Made by a program: the position numbers and the translations under genes. Below are positions 7,808-15,683 of a stretch of 34,762 nt of DNA, one piece after another; within the stretch, counting starts at the first letter, position 1; every line of letters starts with the position of its first letter. Source of the stretch: Bacteroidia bacterium (GTDB lineage: Bacteria > Bacteroidota > Bacteroidia > JANWJV01); contig JANWJV010000123.1 of assembly GCA_025451785.1 (NCBI GenBank), positions 1-34,762 of the forward strand, read 5' to 3'. The notes beneath the pieces were generated by a model, which was not told the DNA's origin, did no database searches, and worked only from the letters and a program-made list of their open reading frames with translations.

Positions 7808-8482
7808 ATGAAGAAGATACTCGCTCTATTTGTGACGGTACTGGCCGCTGGGAATATTTCCTTCTCCCAGAACTATACTTTCGACCCCTCTTCGAAGCAA
7901 TTGGTCATTAACCTGCCGCTAAATGACAGCGACTTTAAGGGCATTTACTTCAAGAATGTGTCTTCTTCGCCTCTCACCCTGAACTGGACCCTTTTATCGA
8001 CGAATACCCTTAGCGACTGCATGTTTGGTATGTGTGCTTCCGGAAACTGTTTGAATGGTATTCCGGCTACTGGTACCTTTCCAATATTGCAAGCTTCGGA
8101 TACGGGCTGGGTAAAGTTGCATTGCTTTACCGGCAATACTCCCGGCACCAACGTGATAAAGATCCTTGTAGGTGAGAGCCAGAAAACGATGGACACACTT
8201 ACCTTTATTATTACTGTTTCGCCTACAGGAATAAAGGAACAAAAGCATAAATTGTCTTTCGACGTTTTTCCGAACCCCGCTTCCGATAAGATCAGCCTGA
8301 AGTTGCAGGATCAGCAAGTTCGCTCTGGCGAACTCCAGGTGTATAACCTTAGCGGCGAAACGGTGATGCAACAGACTCTAACCAATGGGTCCATTGATAT
8401 CCGCTCACTGGCTCCGGGCCTTTATTTCTTACGCCTTCGCTCGGGCGAAAAGCTCTATTCAACCCGGTTCCTGAAGAACTAG
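7808..8482 (+). CDS. Small T9SS-secreted protein of unknown function
   Basis: 224 residues from the ATG at 7808. The frame is open from 7784, but the earlier start lies inside the terminator hairpin and would spoil the signal peptide. Residues 1-20 (MKKILALFVTVLAAGNISFS) are a signal peptide. Residues 22-140 form one small domain with four cysteines (71, 76, 81, 106), three of them in the motif C-x4-C-x4-C, which suggests disulfides or a metal site. I do not recognise the fold. Residues about 150-224 are a type A sorting domain (VFPNPASDKISL ... GLYFLRL ... TRFLKN). The gene lies directly behind a strong terminator with no clear promoter, so expression probably depends on read-through or an unseen start site. 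Confidence 0.85.
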   Translation: MKKILALFVTVLAAGNISFSQNYTFDPSSKQLVINLPLNDSDFKGIYFKNVSSSPLTLNWTLLSTNTLSDCMFGMCASGNCLNGIPATGTFPILQASDTGWVKLHCFTGNTPGTNVIKILVGESQKTMDTLTFIITVSPTGIKEQKHKLSFDVFPNPASDKISLKLQDQQVRSGELQVYNLSGETVMQQTLTNGSIDIRSLAPGLYFLRLRSGEKLYSTRFLKN

Positions 8483-8509
8483 GACCATTATCCTTTAACC
8501 ATTTTCCTG

Positions 8510-8517
8510 TATCTTTG
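8510..8517 (+). promoter_or_regulatory. Promoter -7 element of mtaB operon
   Basis: TATCTTTG, exact TAnnTTTG match, six bases before the proposed TTG start at 8524. A -33 TTTG is not evident. Transcription would start at about 8522-8525, making the mRNA leaderless or nearly so. Confidence 0.5.
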
Positions 8518-8523
8518 GGGCCC

Positions 8524-9837
8524 TTGAACAGTCCTAAAAAAATAGCTTTTCACACCCTTGGCTGCAAGCTGAACTATTCAGAGACCTCCTCTATTGCAAG
8601 GCAATTCGAGAAAGAAGGTTTTCTGAAGGTAGAGTTCAGCGAACAGGCCGACGTTTACGTGGTGAACACCTGTTCGGTGACCGAGAATGCCGACAGGGAG
8701 TGCCGCCAGGTGGTGCGCAACGCTTTGGCACTTTCACCCGAAGCTTTCATCGCCGTTATAGGCTGTTATGCGCAGCTGAAACCCGAAGAGATCGCCTCCA
8801 TTGATGGCGTTGACCTGGTGCTGGGCGCCAATGAGAAGTTCAAGCTGCCTCACTATGTGGGTGAAGCCGTAAAAAAACAAAAGGCCGCTGTTTATTCCTG
8901 CGATATTGATACCGCTGAAACATTTACCAGCGCCTATTCTTTTGGCGACCGCACCCGTGCCTTCCTGAAAGTGCAGGACGGCTGCGATTATAACTGTTCT
9001 TTTTGCACTATACCGCTTGCCCGAGGCAAAAGCCGAAGCGGCAGCATTGAAAGCGTGTTGAAAGATGCCCGTGAGATCGCCGCATTGGGTGTGAAGGAGA
9101 TCGTACTCACCGGCGTTAACATCGGCGATTTCGGCAACAACAAAGAAAGTTTCCTTGAACTTGTAAAAGCATTGGATGAAATAGAAGGCATAGAACGTTT
9201 CCGCATCTCCTCCATTGAGCCCAACCTGTTGAAGGATGAGATCATAGAATTCGTTGCCAGGTCGAAACGCTTTGTGCCTCATTTCCATATCCCGCTCCAG
9301 TCGGGCTCCAACAAAACACTGCGCGCCATGCGCCGCAGGTATGTGCGCGAGCTGTATACCGAACGGGTGGCAAAGATCAAGTCGCTGATGCCGCATTGCT
9401 GTATCGGTGTGGATGTGATCGTAGGATTTCCCGGCGAGACGGAAGCTGATTTCCTCGAGACCTATAATTTCATTAACGACCTCAACATTTCCTACCTGCA
9501 TGTGTTCACTTATTCAGAGCGTGAGAACACGGAAGCCGCGGAAATGAGTGAAGTTGTTCCTGTTGCCGAGCGCAAGAAGCGCAACAAAATGCTGCGTATC
9601 CTCTCCGAGAAAAAGCGCAGGGCCTTTTATGAGAACCACCTTGGCGAAACACGCAAGGTATTGTTCGAGGCCGAGAACAACGAGGGCTTTATCTCAGGCT
9701 TTACCGATAATTATATACGTATTAAAACAACCTATCAGGCTTCACTAGCCAACCAAACCATTTTGGTACAATTGCAGCAAATGGCCGACGACGGCGCTGT
9801 GCTGGTACCGGAACCCGAACCCGCCTATGTATCCTAA
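8524..9837 (+). CDS. mtaB: tRNA t6A37 methylthiotransferase MtaB
   Basis: 437 residues from TTG at 8524. The N-terminal HTLGCKLNYSE is typical of MtaB rather than MiaB. Cysteines 14, 50 and 81 bind the auxiliary cluster, and DGCDYNCSFCTIPLARG (Cys154, 158, 161) is the radical-SAM CxxxCxxC site. A TRAM-like C-terminus follows. MtaB adds a methylthio group to C2 of t6A at position 37 of tRNA-Lys(UUU), so it acts on the product of the TsaE pathway. No ATG exists in a sensible position. The TTG at 8515 (MGPLNSPKK) would overlap the promoter box, so I prefer the one at 8524 (MNSPKK). The stop overlaps the lgt start by 11 bases. Confidence 0.92.
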   Translation: MNSPKKIAFHTLGCKLNYSETSSIARQFEKEGFLKVEFSEQADVYVVNTCSVTENADRECRQVVRNALALSPEAFIAVIGCYAQLKPEEIASIDGVDLVLGANEKFKLPHYVGEAVKKQKAAVYSCDIDTAETFTSAYSFGDRTRAFLKVQDGCDYNCSFCTIPLARGKSRSGSIESVLKDAREIAALGVKEIVLTGVNIGDFGNNKESFLELVKALDEIEGIERFRISSIEPNLLKDEIIEFVARSKRFVPHFHIPLQSGSNKTLRAMRRRYVRELYTERVAKIKSLMPHCCIGVDVIVGFPGETEADFLETYNFINDLNISYLHVFTYSERENTEAAEMSEVVPVAERKKRNKMLRILSEKKRRAFYENHLGETRKVLFEAENNEGFISGFTDNYIRIKTTYQASLANQTILVQLQQMADDGAVLVPEPEPAYVS

Positions 9838-10987
9838 CCTCTATTACGCATTCCAGGACCTCTTTGGCATTGAGCTTAACTTCCTGAAGATGTTCCAGAG
9901 CTTCGGCTTCTTCGTGGCGGTATCGTTCCTGCTGGCCAGCTATTTTTTCGCCAAGGAATTGAAACGTAAGGAAGGGCTCGGCTTGTTGAAAGCTACCAGC
10001 AGCAAGGTATTGAAAGGCGCGCCTGCCACTGCCGCTGAACTAGTCACCTCGGCGATCATTGGTTTCCTGTTAGGCTATAAACTGATCTATATCGCTTTTA
10101 ACTTCAGCTCCTTTTTAGAAGATACCCAAGGACATCTTCTTTCGCTCGACGGCAGTATTTTCGGGGGCGTTGTTTGCGCCGCTGTGTTCGCTTTTTATAA
10201 GCGCCAGGAAAAGGAGAGAGAGAAGCTGAGCGAACCTGCCATGGTGGAAGTGACACTGCGCCCTCATGAACACGTGGGTAATATGACCTTGCTTGCCGCG
10301 GTTGGAGGATTGCTTGGGGCCAAGATATTTCACAACCTGGAGAACTGGAATGACTTTATGGAAGACCCTATAGAGCAACTCCTTTCCTTCAGCGGACTCA
10401 CTATGTATGGCGGCCTGATCGTTGGCGCAGTTTGCGTATTGTGGTATGCACGTAAGAACGATCTTACTCTGACCCACGTGGTGGATGCTTGCGCGCCGGG
10501 GCTTATGCTCGCTTATGGCACTGGCCGCATCGGCTGCCACATTGCCGGCGACGGCGACTGGGGCATCAATAACCTGGCACCTAAACCGGGCTGGATGAGC
10601 TTTCTTCCTGACTGGACCTGGGCGTATAGCTACCCGCATAATGTGAACAGTTCTGGAGTGTTGATCCCAGGCTGCGAAGGGCCCTATTGCAAAGTCCTGC
10701 CTCACCCTGTATTTCCAACTCCTTTCTATGAAGCGGTGCTTTGCATAGCACTCTTTTTCGTTCTGTGGTCCCTTAGAAAGAAAATAACAACCCCCGGAGT
10801 TCTTTTCTCGCTTTATCTTCTTCTGAACGGCATTGAACGTTTCCTGATAGAAAAGATACGCGTGAACAATCCTGTTTTCGGAACGAGCTTTACACAGGCC
10901 GAGATCATTTCCTTCTTCCTTATCCTTACCGGCATCTTTGGCATCTGGTGGTTCCGTAAGAACAAAGCAACTCCGCTTTCCACATGA
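9827..10987 (+). CDS. lgt: Prolipoprotein diacylglyceryl transferase, extended Bacteroidota form
   Basis: 386 residues against about 270-290 for classic Lgt. There are around eight hydrophobic segments, the first near 20-43 (FQSFGFFVAVSFLLASYFFA). The signature region reads YGTGRIGCHIAGDGDWG, aligning with GRxGNFINGExxG of other Lgt enzymes but with different residues in the Asn and Glu positions. Lgt transfers diacylglycerol from phosphatidylglycerol to the lipobox cysteine of prolipoproteins in the inner membrane. The extra length is mainly in the N-terminal half, including a charged cytoplasmic stretch near 125-150. It overlaps mtaB by 11 bases and the phosphatase gene by 4, so it is translationally coupled to both. 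Confidence 0.9.
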   Translation: MYPNLYYAFQDLFGIELNFLKMFQSFGFFVAVSFLLASYFFAKELKRKEGLGLLKATSSKVLKGAPATAAELVTSAIIGFLLGYKLIYIAFNFSSFLEDTQGHLLSLDGSIFGGVVCAAVFAFYKRQEKEREKLSEPAMVEVTLRPHEHVGNMTLLAAVGGLLGAKIFHNLENWNDFMEDPIEQLLSFSGLTMYGGLIVGAVCVLWYARKNDLTLTHVVDACAPGLMLAYGTGRIGCHIAGDGDWGINNLAPKPGWMSFLPDWTWAYSYPHNVNSSGVLIPGCEGPYCKVLPHPVFPTPFYEAVLCIALFFVLWSLRKKITTPGVLFSLYLLLNGIERFLIEKIRVNNPVFGTSFTQAEIISFFLILTGIFGIWWFRKNKATPLST

Positions 10988-11778
10988 ACCTGGAGGAGAT
11001 CTGCAAAGAAGTATGTAAGCTGAGCGCGGAGACCGGTAAGTTCATTCGCACTGAGGCAGGCAAGATAAAAGCCAGCCAGGTGGAAGTAAAGGACCGCAAC
11101 AGCCTGGTCACTTATGTTGACAAGACCTCGGAAGAGAAATTGGTAAAAAGGCTTGCAGAACTTATTCCCGGCGCGGGCTTCATTACCGAGGAGAACACCA
11201 TCAGCAAAAAAGGCGATAACTATAAATGGGTGATCGATCCGCTTGACGGCACCACCAATTTCATTCATGGTATTCCCTGCTATTGTATCAGTATTGGCCT
11301 GCTCCGCGACTATACTCCTATCATGGGTGTGGTGCATGAGCTGAACATGGACGAGTGTTTTTATTCCTGGGAAGGAGGAGCGGCTTATATGAACGGCAAA
11401 GAGATCCGTGTATCAGGTGCCGAATCGCTCGGTGATTCGCTGGTGGCCACCGGCTTTCCTTATTATGACTACGAGCGGCAGGAAGAATACATGGCTCTTT
11501 TCAAACACTTCATGCGCGAAACGCGCGGCTTACGGCGCCTGGGCTCGGCCGCTGCCGACCTGGCCTATGTTGCCGCGGGAAGGTTCGATGCGTTTTATGA
11601 ATACAGCCTGCACCCCTGGGATGTGGCCGCGGGCGCATTCCTTGTTCAGCAGGCAGGGGGAAAAGTGAGCGACTTCCGCGGGGGCAATGATTACATTTTC
11701 GGACAGGAGATCGTTGCGACCAATGAAAAGGTTTACGAGGAATTTCTTACGGCTGTAAAAATGTATTTTAGGGATTGA
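10984..11778 (+). CDS. Inositol-monophosphatase family protein
   Basis: 264 residues. Metal-binding motifs of the FIG superfamily are present: TEENT (Glu69/70), DPLDGTTN at 85-92 and HPWDVAAG in the C-terminal half. Members dephosphorylate inositol-1-phosphate or related sugar phosphates with Mg2+; the best-known bacterial one is SuhB. Which substrate this one uses cannot be told from sequence. Its ATG overlaps the lgt stop (ATGA). Its own stop overlaps the start of a 39-residue membrane peptide (TGATG), so four genes form one coupled operon. Confidence 0.9.
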   Translation: MNLEEICKEVCKLSAETGKFIRTEAGKIKASQVEVKDRNSLVTYVDKTSEEKLVKRLAELIPGAGFITEENTISKKGDNYKWVIDPLDGTTNFIHGIPCYCISIGLLRDYTPIMGVVHELNMDECFYSWEGGAAYMNGKEIRVSGAESLGDSLVATGFPYYDYERQEEYMALFKHFMRETRGLRRLGSAAADLAYVAAGRFDAFYEYSLHPWDVAAGAFLVQQAGGKVSDFRGGNDYIFGQEIVATNEKVYEEFLTAVKMYFRD

Positions 11779-11897
11779 TGTTTAAGAAGCTTCTCAAAAG
11801 CTGGAACACCAGGTACAAGAACTATATCCCGGCCGACCTTTGGGCCTTCCTTATCTTTATACTCGTTTTTATTATTGGGGTGTTGGTGATCTGGTGA
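11778..11897 (+). CDS. Small single-span membrane protein (39 residues)
   Basis: The ATG at 11778 shares its A with the TGA of the preceding gene. The frame runs 39 codons to TGA at 11895-11897. The peptide has a basic, aromatic N-terminus (MFKKLLKSWNTRYKNY), then a hydrophobic helix at about 22-39 (WAFLIFILVFIIGVLVIW). The stop/start overlap, positive-inside charge pattern and clean hydrophobic segment argue for a real gene. I do not know a family. It could anchor or tune a neighbour in the membrane, with Lgt the obvious candidate, but that is only inferred from position. Confidence 0.6.
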   Translation: MFKKLLKSWNTRYKNYIPADLWAFLIFILVFIIGVLVIW

Positions 11898-11909
11898 CGC
11901 GCCTATGGT

Positions 11910-11956
11910 TCGACTCCGCTCACCATGACGGCGCTTGTCACCCCGAGCGGAGTCGA
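11910..11956. repeat. REP-like palindromic intergenic repeat, likely bidirectional terminator
   Basis: TCGACTCCGCTC (11910-11921) and GAGCGGAGTCGA (11945-11956) are perfect 12-base inverted arms around a 23-base centre containing CATGACGG and TGTCACC. This type of element is familiar from intergenic DNA of several phyla. It separates convergent genes: the 39-residue peptide ends 12 bases to the left and the GlcD-type gene ends five bases to the right. It could stop transcription from both sides, although no T-tract follows. Confidence 0.7.
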
Positions 11957-11960
11957 GGGG

Positions 11961-13364
11961 TCAGGGAAACATCTTCCCGGGATTGAGTATCCCTTTCGGA
12001 TCGAACAGTTTTTTGATACCCTTCTGAAGCTCCAGTGTTACTTTCGGAAAAGCAATATCCATATAGGGCTTCTGCACCAAACCAATGCCGTGCTCACCTG
12101 AAATGGTTCCACCCAGCTTCACACATAGCTCAAATATCTCGCGGATGCCTGAACTGAGCTTACCATTCCAGTCGGCATCGCTCATCTCCCCTTTTACAAT
12201 GTTCACGTGCAGGTTACCATCGCCGGCATGGCCGTAGCATACCGACCTGAAGCCGTATTTCTTTCCAATGTCCTTTACTCCTTTCAGCAGCTTAGGTAAT
12301 TCAGCGCGGGGAACAACAGTGTCTTCTTCCTTATATACCGAATTCGACTTCACCGCTTCCGCAACGCTCCTTCTCATCTTCCAGAGCTGAGCCTTTTGCT
12401 GTTCGCTGTCGGCGAAAAGTATCTCATCGCAATCGTGCTGCATCATCACTTCACTTACCCTTTCGGCTTCACGGTTGATCACGTCCATATCATTGCCATC
12501 CACCTCCACCAGCAAATGTGCCTGCACTTCGTCCTTTATCTGTAACGATATCCCATCCACATATTTCAACACCCAATCAATGGCATCGCGTTCCATAAAC
12601 TCCATGGCGCTGGGAACAATGCCCGCGCGGAATACCGCTGATACCGCTTCACAGGCCTTTTCGGCCGAGAAGAAGGGAACAAGCATCACCACATTGTTCT
12701 TGGGATAAGGGATCAATTTAAACACCACTTTGGTGATTACACCCAGCATGCCTTCACTGCCCACCATTAGTTGGGTAAGATTAAATCCTGTAGAGTTCTT
12801 CAACACGTTCGCTCCGGTCCAAATGATCTCACCCGTGGGTAGCACCACTTCGAGATTAAGAACATATTCCTTTGTAACGCCGTACTTCACCGCTTTGGGT
12901 CCGCCGGCACTCATGGCCAGGTTACCGCCAATAAAACAGCTGCCTTTGCTGGCCGGATCGGGAGGGTAGAAAAGTCCTTTCTCTTTCACCGCGTCCTGGA
13001 ACACCTCGTTGATAACACCGGGCTCCACAGTAGCTTGCAGGTTACGCTCATCGATCTCGAGTATCTTATTAAAGCGGTCCATGGAAAGGATCACACCGCC
13101 GAATACAGGCAAGGCCGCCCCGCTGAGGCCTGTACCGGCACCGCGGGGAGTAAGCGGAATACGTTCTTCGTTACATAGCTTCAATACCTCCGATATTTCC
13201 TGCGCGGTTCGCGGCCTTATCACCACCTCCGGCATATAGCGCAGGTCTTCGGTCTCATCGTGGCTGTGGTTCTCTAAGCTCTCTTTATCAAGCAATACAT
13301 ACTCCTCTCCTACCGCTTTTCGGAAACGTACAAGTGTGGCCTGTGTGATTTTGTTGAACTGCAA
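11961..13364 (-). CDS. FAD-linked oxidase, GlcD / D-lactate dehydrogenase type
   Basis: 467 residues from TTG at 13364 (MQFNKITQATL). Residues about 40-220 carry the PCMH-type FAD-binding motifs PRGAGTGLSGAALP and GGNLAMSAGGPKAVKYGVT. The C-terminal FAD-oxidase domain ends with CYGHAGDGNLHVNI and SGEHGIGLVQKPYM, typical of glycolate oxidase subunit GlcD and D-lactate dehydrogenases. It oxidises a 2-hydroxy acid and feeds electrons to the respiratory chain; glycolate and D-lactate cannot be told apart here. No GlcE or GlcF partner is nearby, which favours D-lactate or another single-subunit use. The frame is open from 13418, but that start lies upstream of the promoter box at 13389-13382, so the TTG is preferred. 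Confidence 0.88.
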   Translation of the reverse strand: MQFNKITQATLVRFRKAVGEEYVLLDKESLENHSHDETEDLRYMPEVVIRPRTAQEISEVLKLCNEERIPLTPRGAGTGLSGAALPVFGGVILSMDRFNKILEIDERNLQATVEPGVINEVFQDAVKEKGLFYPPDPASKGSCFIGGNLAMSAGGPKAVKYGVTKEYVLNLEVVLPTGEIIWTGANVLKNSTGFNLTQLMVGSEGMLGVITKVVFKLIPYPKNNVVMLVPFFSAEKACEAVSAVFRAGIVPSAMEFMERDAIDWVLKYVDGISLQIKDEVQAHLLVEVDGNDMDVINREAERVSEVMMQHDCDEILFADSEQQKAQLWKMRRSVAEAVKSNSVYKEEDTVVPRAELPKLLKGVKDIGKKYGFRSVCYGHAGDGNLHVNIVKGEMSDADWNGKLSSGIREIFELCVKLGGTISGEHGIGLVQKPYMDIAFPKVTLELQKGIKKLFDPKGILNPGKMFP

Positions 13365-13380
13365 GGAATGAGTAATTTCG
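13350..13380 (+). promoter_or_regulatory. Promoter of DPP IV gene
   Basis: TTTG (13350-13353), exactly 19 bases, then TAATTTCG (13373-13380), one mismatch to TAnnTTTG. Transcription would start near 13387. The box pair overlaps the start of the leftward GlcD-type gene and abuts that gene's own -7 box. Confidence 0.6.
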
Positions 13381-13381
13381 A

Positions 13382-13389
13382 CAAAATTA
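13382..13389 (-). promoter_or_regulatory. Promoter -7 element of GlcD-type gene
   Basis: Minus-strand TAATTTTG, exact TAnnTTTG match, 17 bases before the TTG start at 13364. The -33 position reads TGTC instead of TTTG. It lies one base from the rightward -7 box at 13373-13380, so the two promoters face and overlap each other. Confidence 0.45.
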
Positions 13390-13395
13390 AAAAAT

Positions 13396-15642
13396 ATGGT
13401 GTTTGTTCGACAGTCCATGCCTACTTGCCCGCCGAAGCTTCAGCAAAGGCGGGTGCTGAAAAAAATATTGATGGTGGCATTTGTTGCTACCGCCTTTACC
13501 TGTGTTGCACAGAAGAAAGACATCCGTCTCGAAGACATCTGGGCCCAGCCCACTTTCCGTTTCGATTATGTGTACGGCCTCAACTCCATGAAGGATGGAG
13601 AGCATTACAGCAGCATTGATGAAACCACAGGCAACGTAGATGAATACGATTATGCTTCCGGGAAAAAAGCCGCTACTATCCTGAAGGTGGCCGACCTCGT
13701 ACCCGAAGGCAAGAAAGACCCCATTCAAATGGAGGACTACCAGTTCAGTGATGATGAAGGCAAATTATTGCTTCCCACTGAATCGGACGCCATCTATCGC
13801 CATTCAGAAAAATCGAACTACTACGTTTACGACCGCAAGAGCAAAAAACTAATGAAGCTCTCAGAGGGTGGCAAGCAGATGTACGCCACTTTTTCACCCG
13901 ATGCCAGTATGGTGGCCTTTGTGCGCGACAATAACATCTTTATTAAAGAACTGGCCACCAATAAGGAGGTACAAGTAACTTCCGATGGCCTCTTTAACAG
14001 CATCATCAATGGCGCTGCCGACTGGGTATATGAAGAAGAGTTCAGCTTCGCCCAGGCCTTTTCATGGTCGCCCGACGGCAAGAAGATCGCCTTTTACAAG
14101 TTCGATGAGAGCAAGGTGAAGGAGTTCCAGATGGCCGAGTTCGGCACATTGTATCCCGGCAATTACAAATACAAATACCCCAAGGCGGGTGAAACCAACT
14201 CGGTGGTAAGCATTCATATTTACGATGTGGCCGGCAAGAGCACCAAAACTGTCAACATCGGCCCAGAGAAAGACCAATACATTGCCCGACTCCAATGGAG
14301 CAAGGACCCTAACACCCTTTCGCTGCTTCGCCTCAACAGGTTGCAGAACAAGGCAGAACTGCTTTTCGCCAACGCGCAAACGGGTGAGACCAAGATCGTG
14401 TATGTGGAAGAAAGCAAGACCTATGTTGACATCCACGAGAGCCAGGGCGACTTCTGCCATTTTTTGGAGAACAAACAGCAGTTCATAATTATGAGCGAGC
14501 GCGACGGCTTCAACCACCTGTACCTGCTCGACATGAACGGTAACCTGCTCAACCAGATCACTAAGGGTACCTGGGATGTGATGAGCATTGAAGGTATTGA
14601 CGAGAAGAACAAAACCATCTTTTACATTTCCACGGAGGTGGCCGCCATTGACCGCGACCTTTACTCTGTTGGGTTCGACAGCAGCAATAAAAAGAAACTG
14701 TCGACAGGCGCCGGCAACAACAAGCCCGATTTCAGCAGGACCTGCAAATACTACATCAATGTGTTCTCCGACGCTAACACTCCTTACATGATCACCCTTC
14801 ATAACGCATCGGGCAAACAATTAAGGGTACTGAAGGACAATGTGGAGCTCAAGAAAAAACTGCGCGAGTACAAGATCAGCCCAAAGGAGTTCTTCACCTT
14901 TAAAGCAGCCTCGGGCGACATCCTTAATGGCTGGATGATGAAGCCTGCCGATTTTAACCCTAACCGCAAATACCCGGTGTTCATGACAGTGTATGGCGGA
15001 CCCGGAGTGAATACGGTGAACAACGCCTGGGGCGGCGCCGATTTTTTCTGGCACCAGCTGATGGCACAAAAAGGTTATATCGTTATTTCGGTAGACAACA
15101 GGGGCACCGGCGGCAGAGGCGCTGAGTTCAAGAACTGCACCTATAAGCAACTGGGCAAACTGGAAACAGAAGACCAGATAGACGCGGCGAAATACATGGG
15201 TTCCCTGCCTTACGTTGATAAAGACCGAATTGGGATCATGGGTTGGAGCTACGGCGGTTATATGTCATCGCTTTGTATTACCAAAGGCGCAGATTATTTC
15301 AAGGCAGCTATCGCGGTAGCACCTGTTACTAACTGGAGATATTACGATACGATCTATACCGAACGCTATCTTCAAACACCACAGGAGAACGCGTCCGGCT
15401 ATGACGAAAACTCACCCATCAATTTCGTGAGCCGCATGAAAGGCAAATACCTGCTGGTGCACGGAACTTCTGATGACAACGTGCATTTCCAGAATACAGT
15501 GGAAATGGTAACGGCGCTTACGAAGGCCAACAAGCAGTTCGACCTGGCGATCTATCCCAACAAGAACCACGGTATCTATGGCGGCAATACCCGTTTGCAA
15601 TTGTATAACAAGATGACCGATTTCCTGGTACAGAACCTGTAA
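13396..15642 (+). CDS. Dipeptidyl-peptidase IV family serine protease (S9B)
   Basis: 748 residues from ATG at 13396. An N-terminal beta-propeller (DPPIV_N; FAQAFSWSPDGKKIAFYKFDE) carries the double-Glu motif VYEEEFSF that binds the substrate amino end. The C-terminal alpha/beta hydrolase has Ser618 in GWSYGGYM, Asp693/694 in HGTSDDNVHF and His725 in NKNHGIYG. It cuts dipeptides, preferably X-Pro or X-Ala, from peptides in the periplasm. A hydrophobic signal core (ILMVAFVATAFTCVAQ) follows a long n-region. The ATG at 13396 has the A-rich upstream sequence usual here. ATG 13417 and GTG 13453 (VLKKILMV, a compact signal peptide) are alternatives, and a palindromic repeat lies between them. The POT transporter follows at once. 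Confidence 0.92.
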   Translation: MVFVRQSMPTCPPKLQQRRVLKKILMVAFVATAFTCVAQKKDIRLEDIWAQPTFRFDYVYGLNSMKDGEHYSSIDETTGNVDEYDYASGKKAATILKVADLVPEGKKDPIQMEDYQFSDDEGKLLLPTESDAIYRHSEKSNYYVYDRKSKKLMKLSEGGKQMYATFSPDASMVAFVRDNNIFIKELATNKEVQVTSDGLFNSIINGAADWVYEEEFSFAQAFSWSPDGKKIAFYKFDESKVKEFQMAEFGTLYPGNYKYKYPKAGETNSVVSIHIYDVAGKSTKTVNIGPEKDQYIARLQWSKDPNTLSLLRLNRLQNKAELLFANAQTGETKIVYVEESKTYVDIHESQGDFCHFLENKQQFIIMSERDGFNHLYLLDMNGNLLNQITKGTWDVMSIEGIDEKNKTIFYISTEVAAIDRDLYSVGFDSSNKKKLSTGAGNNKPDFSRTCKYYINVFSDANTPYMITLHNASGKQLRVLKDNVELKKKLREYKISPKEFFTFKAASGDILNGWMMKPADFNPNRKYPVFMTVYGGPGVNTVNNAWGGADFFWHQLMAQKGYIVISVDNRGTGGRGAEFKNCTYKQLGKLETEDQIDAAKYMGSLPYVDKDRIGIMGWSYGGYMSSLCITKGADYFKAAIAVAPVTNWRYYDTIYTERYLQTPQENASGYDENSPINFVSRMKGKYLLVHGTSDDNVHFQNTVEMVTALTKANKQFDLAIYPNKNHGIYGGNTRLQLYNKMTDFLVQNL
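13420..13453. repeat. GC-rich palindromic repeat at the DPP IV start
   Basis: CCCGCC (13428-13433) and GGCGGG (13448-13453) flank GAAGCTTCAGCAAA, preceded by CCTACTTG. This looks like a dispersed Bacteroidota intergenic unit known to me from many genomes. It lies either in the 5' leader or inside the signal-peptide n-region (coding for PTCPPKLQQRR), depending on which start is used. Confidence 0.55.
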
Positions 15643-15655
15643 GAGTAAAAAATCC

Positions 15656-15663
15656 TATATTCG
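15656..15663 (+). promoter_or_regulatory. Possible -7 element before POT transporter
   Basis: TATATTCG, one mismatch to TAnnTTTG, 20 bases before the ATG at 15684. No -33 box is visible, so the transporter may instead be read only from the DPP IV promoter. Confidence 0.3.
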
Positions 15664-15683
15664 CACAAATCAAAACCCCACAC

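Noticed and set aside
8734-9501. 255-codon minus-strand frame
   Set aside because: It is entirely antisense to mtaB, has no recognisable domain, and its composition is that of a shadow frame.
14062-14820. 252-codon minus-strand frame
   Set aside because: It lies inside the DPP IV gene on the opposite strand; the catalytic motifs are all on the plus strand.
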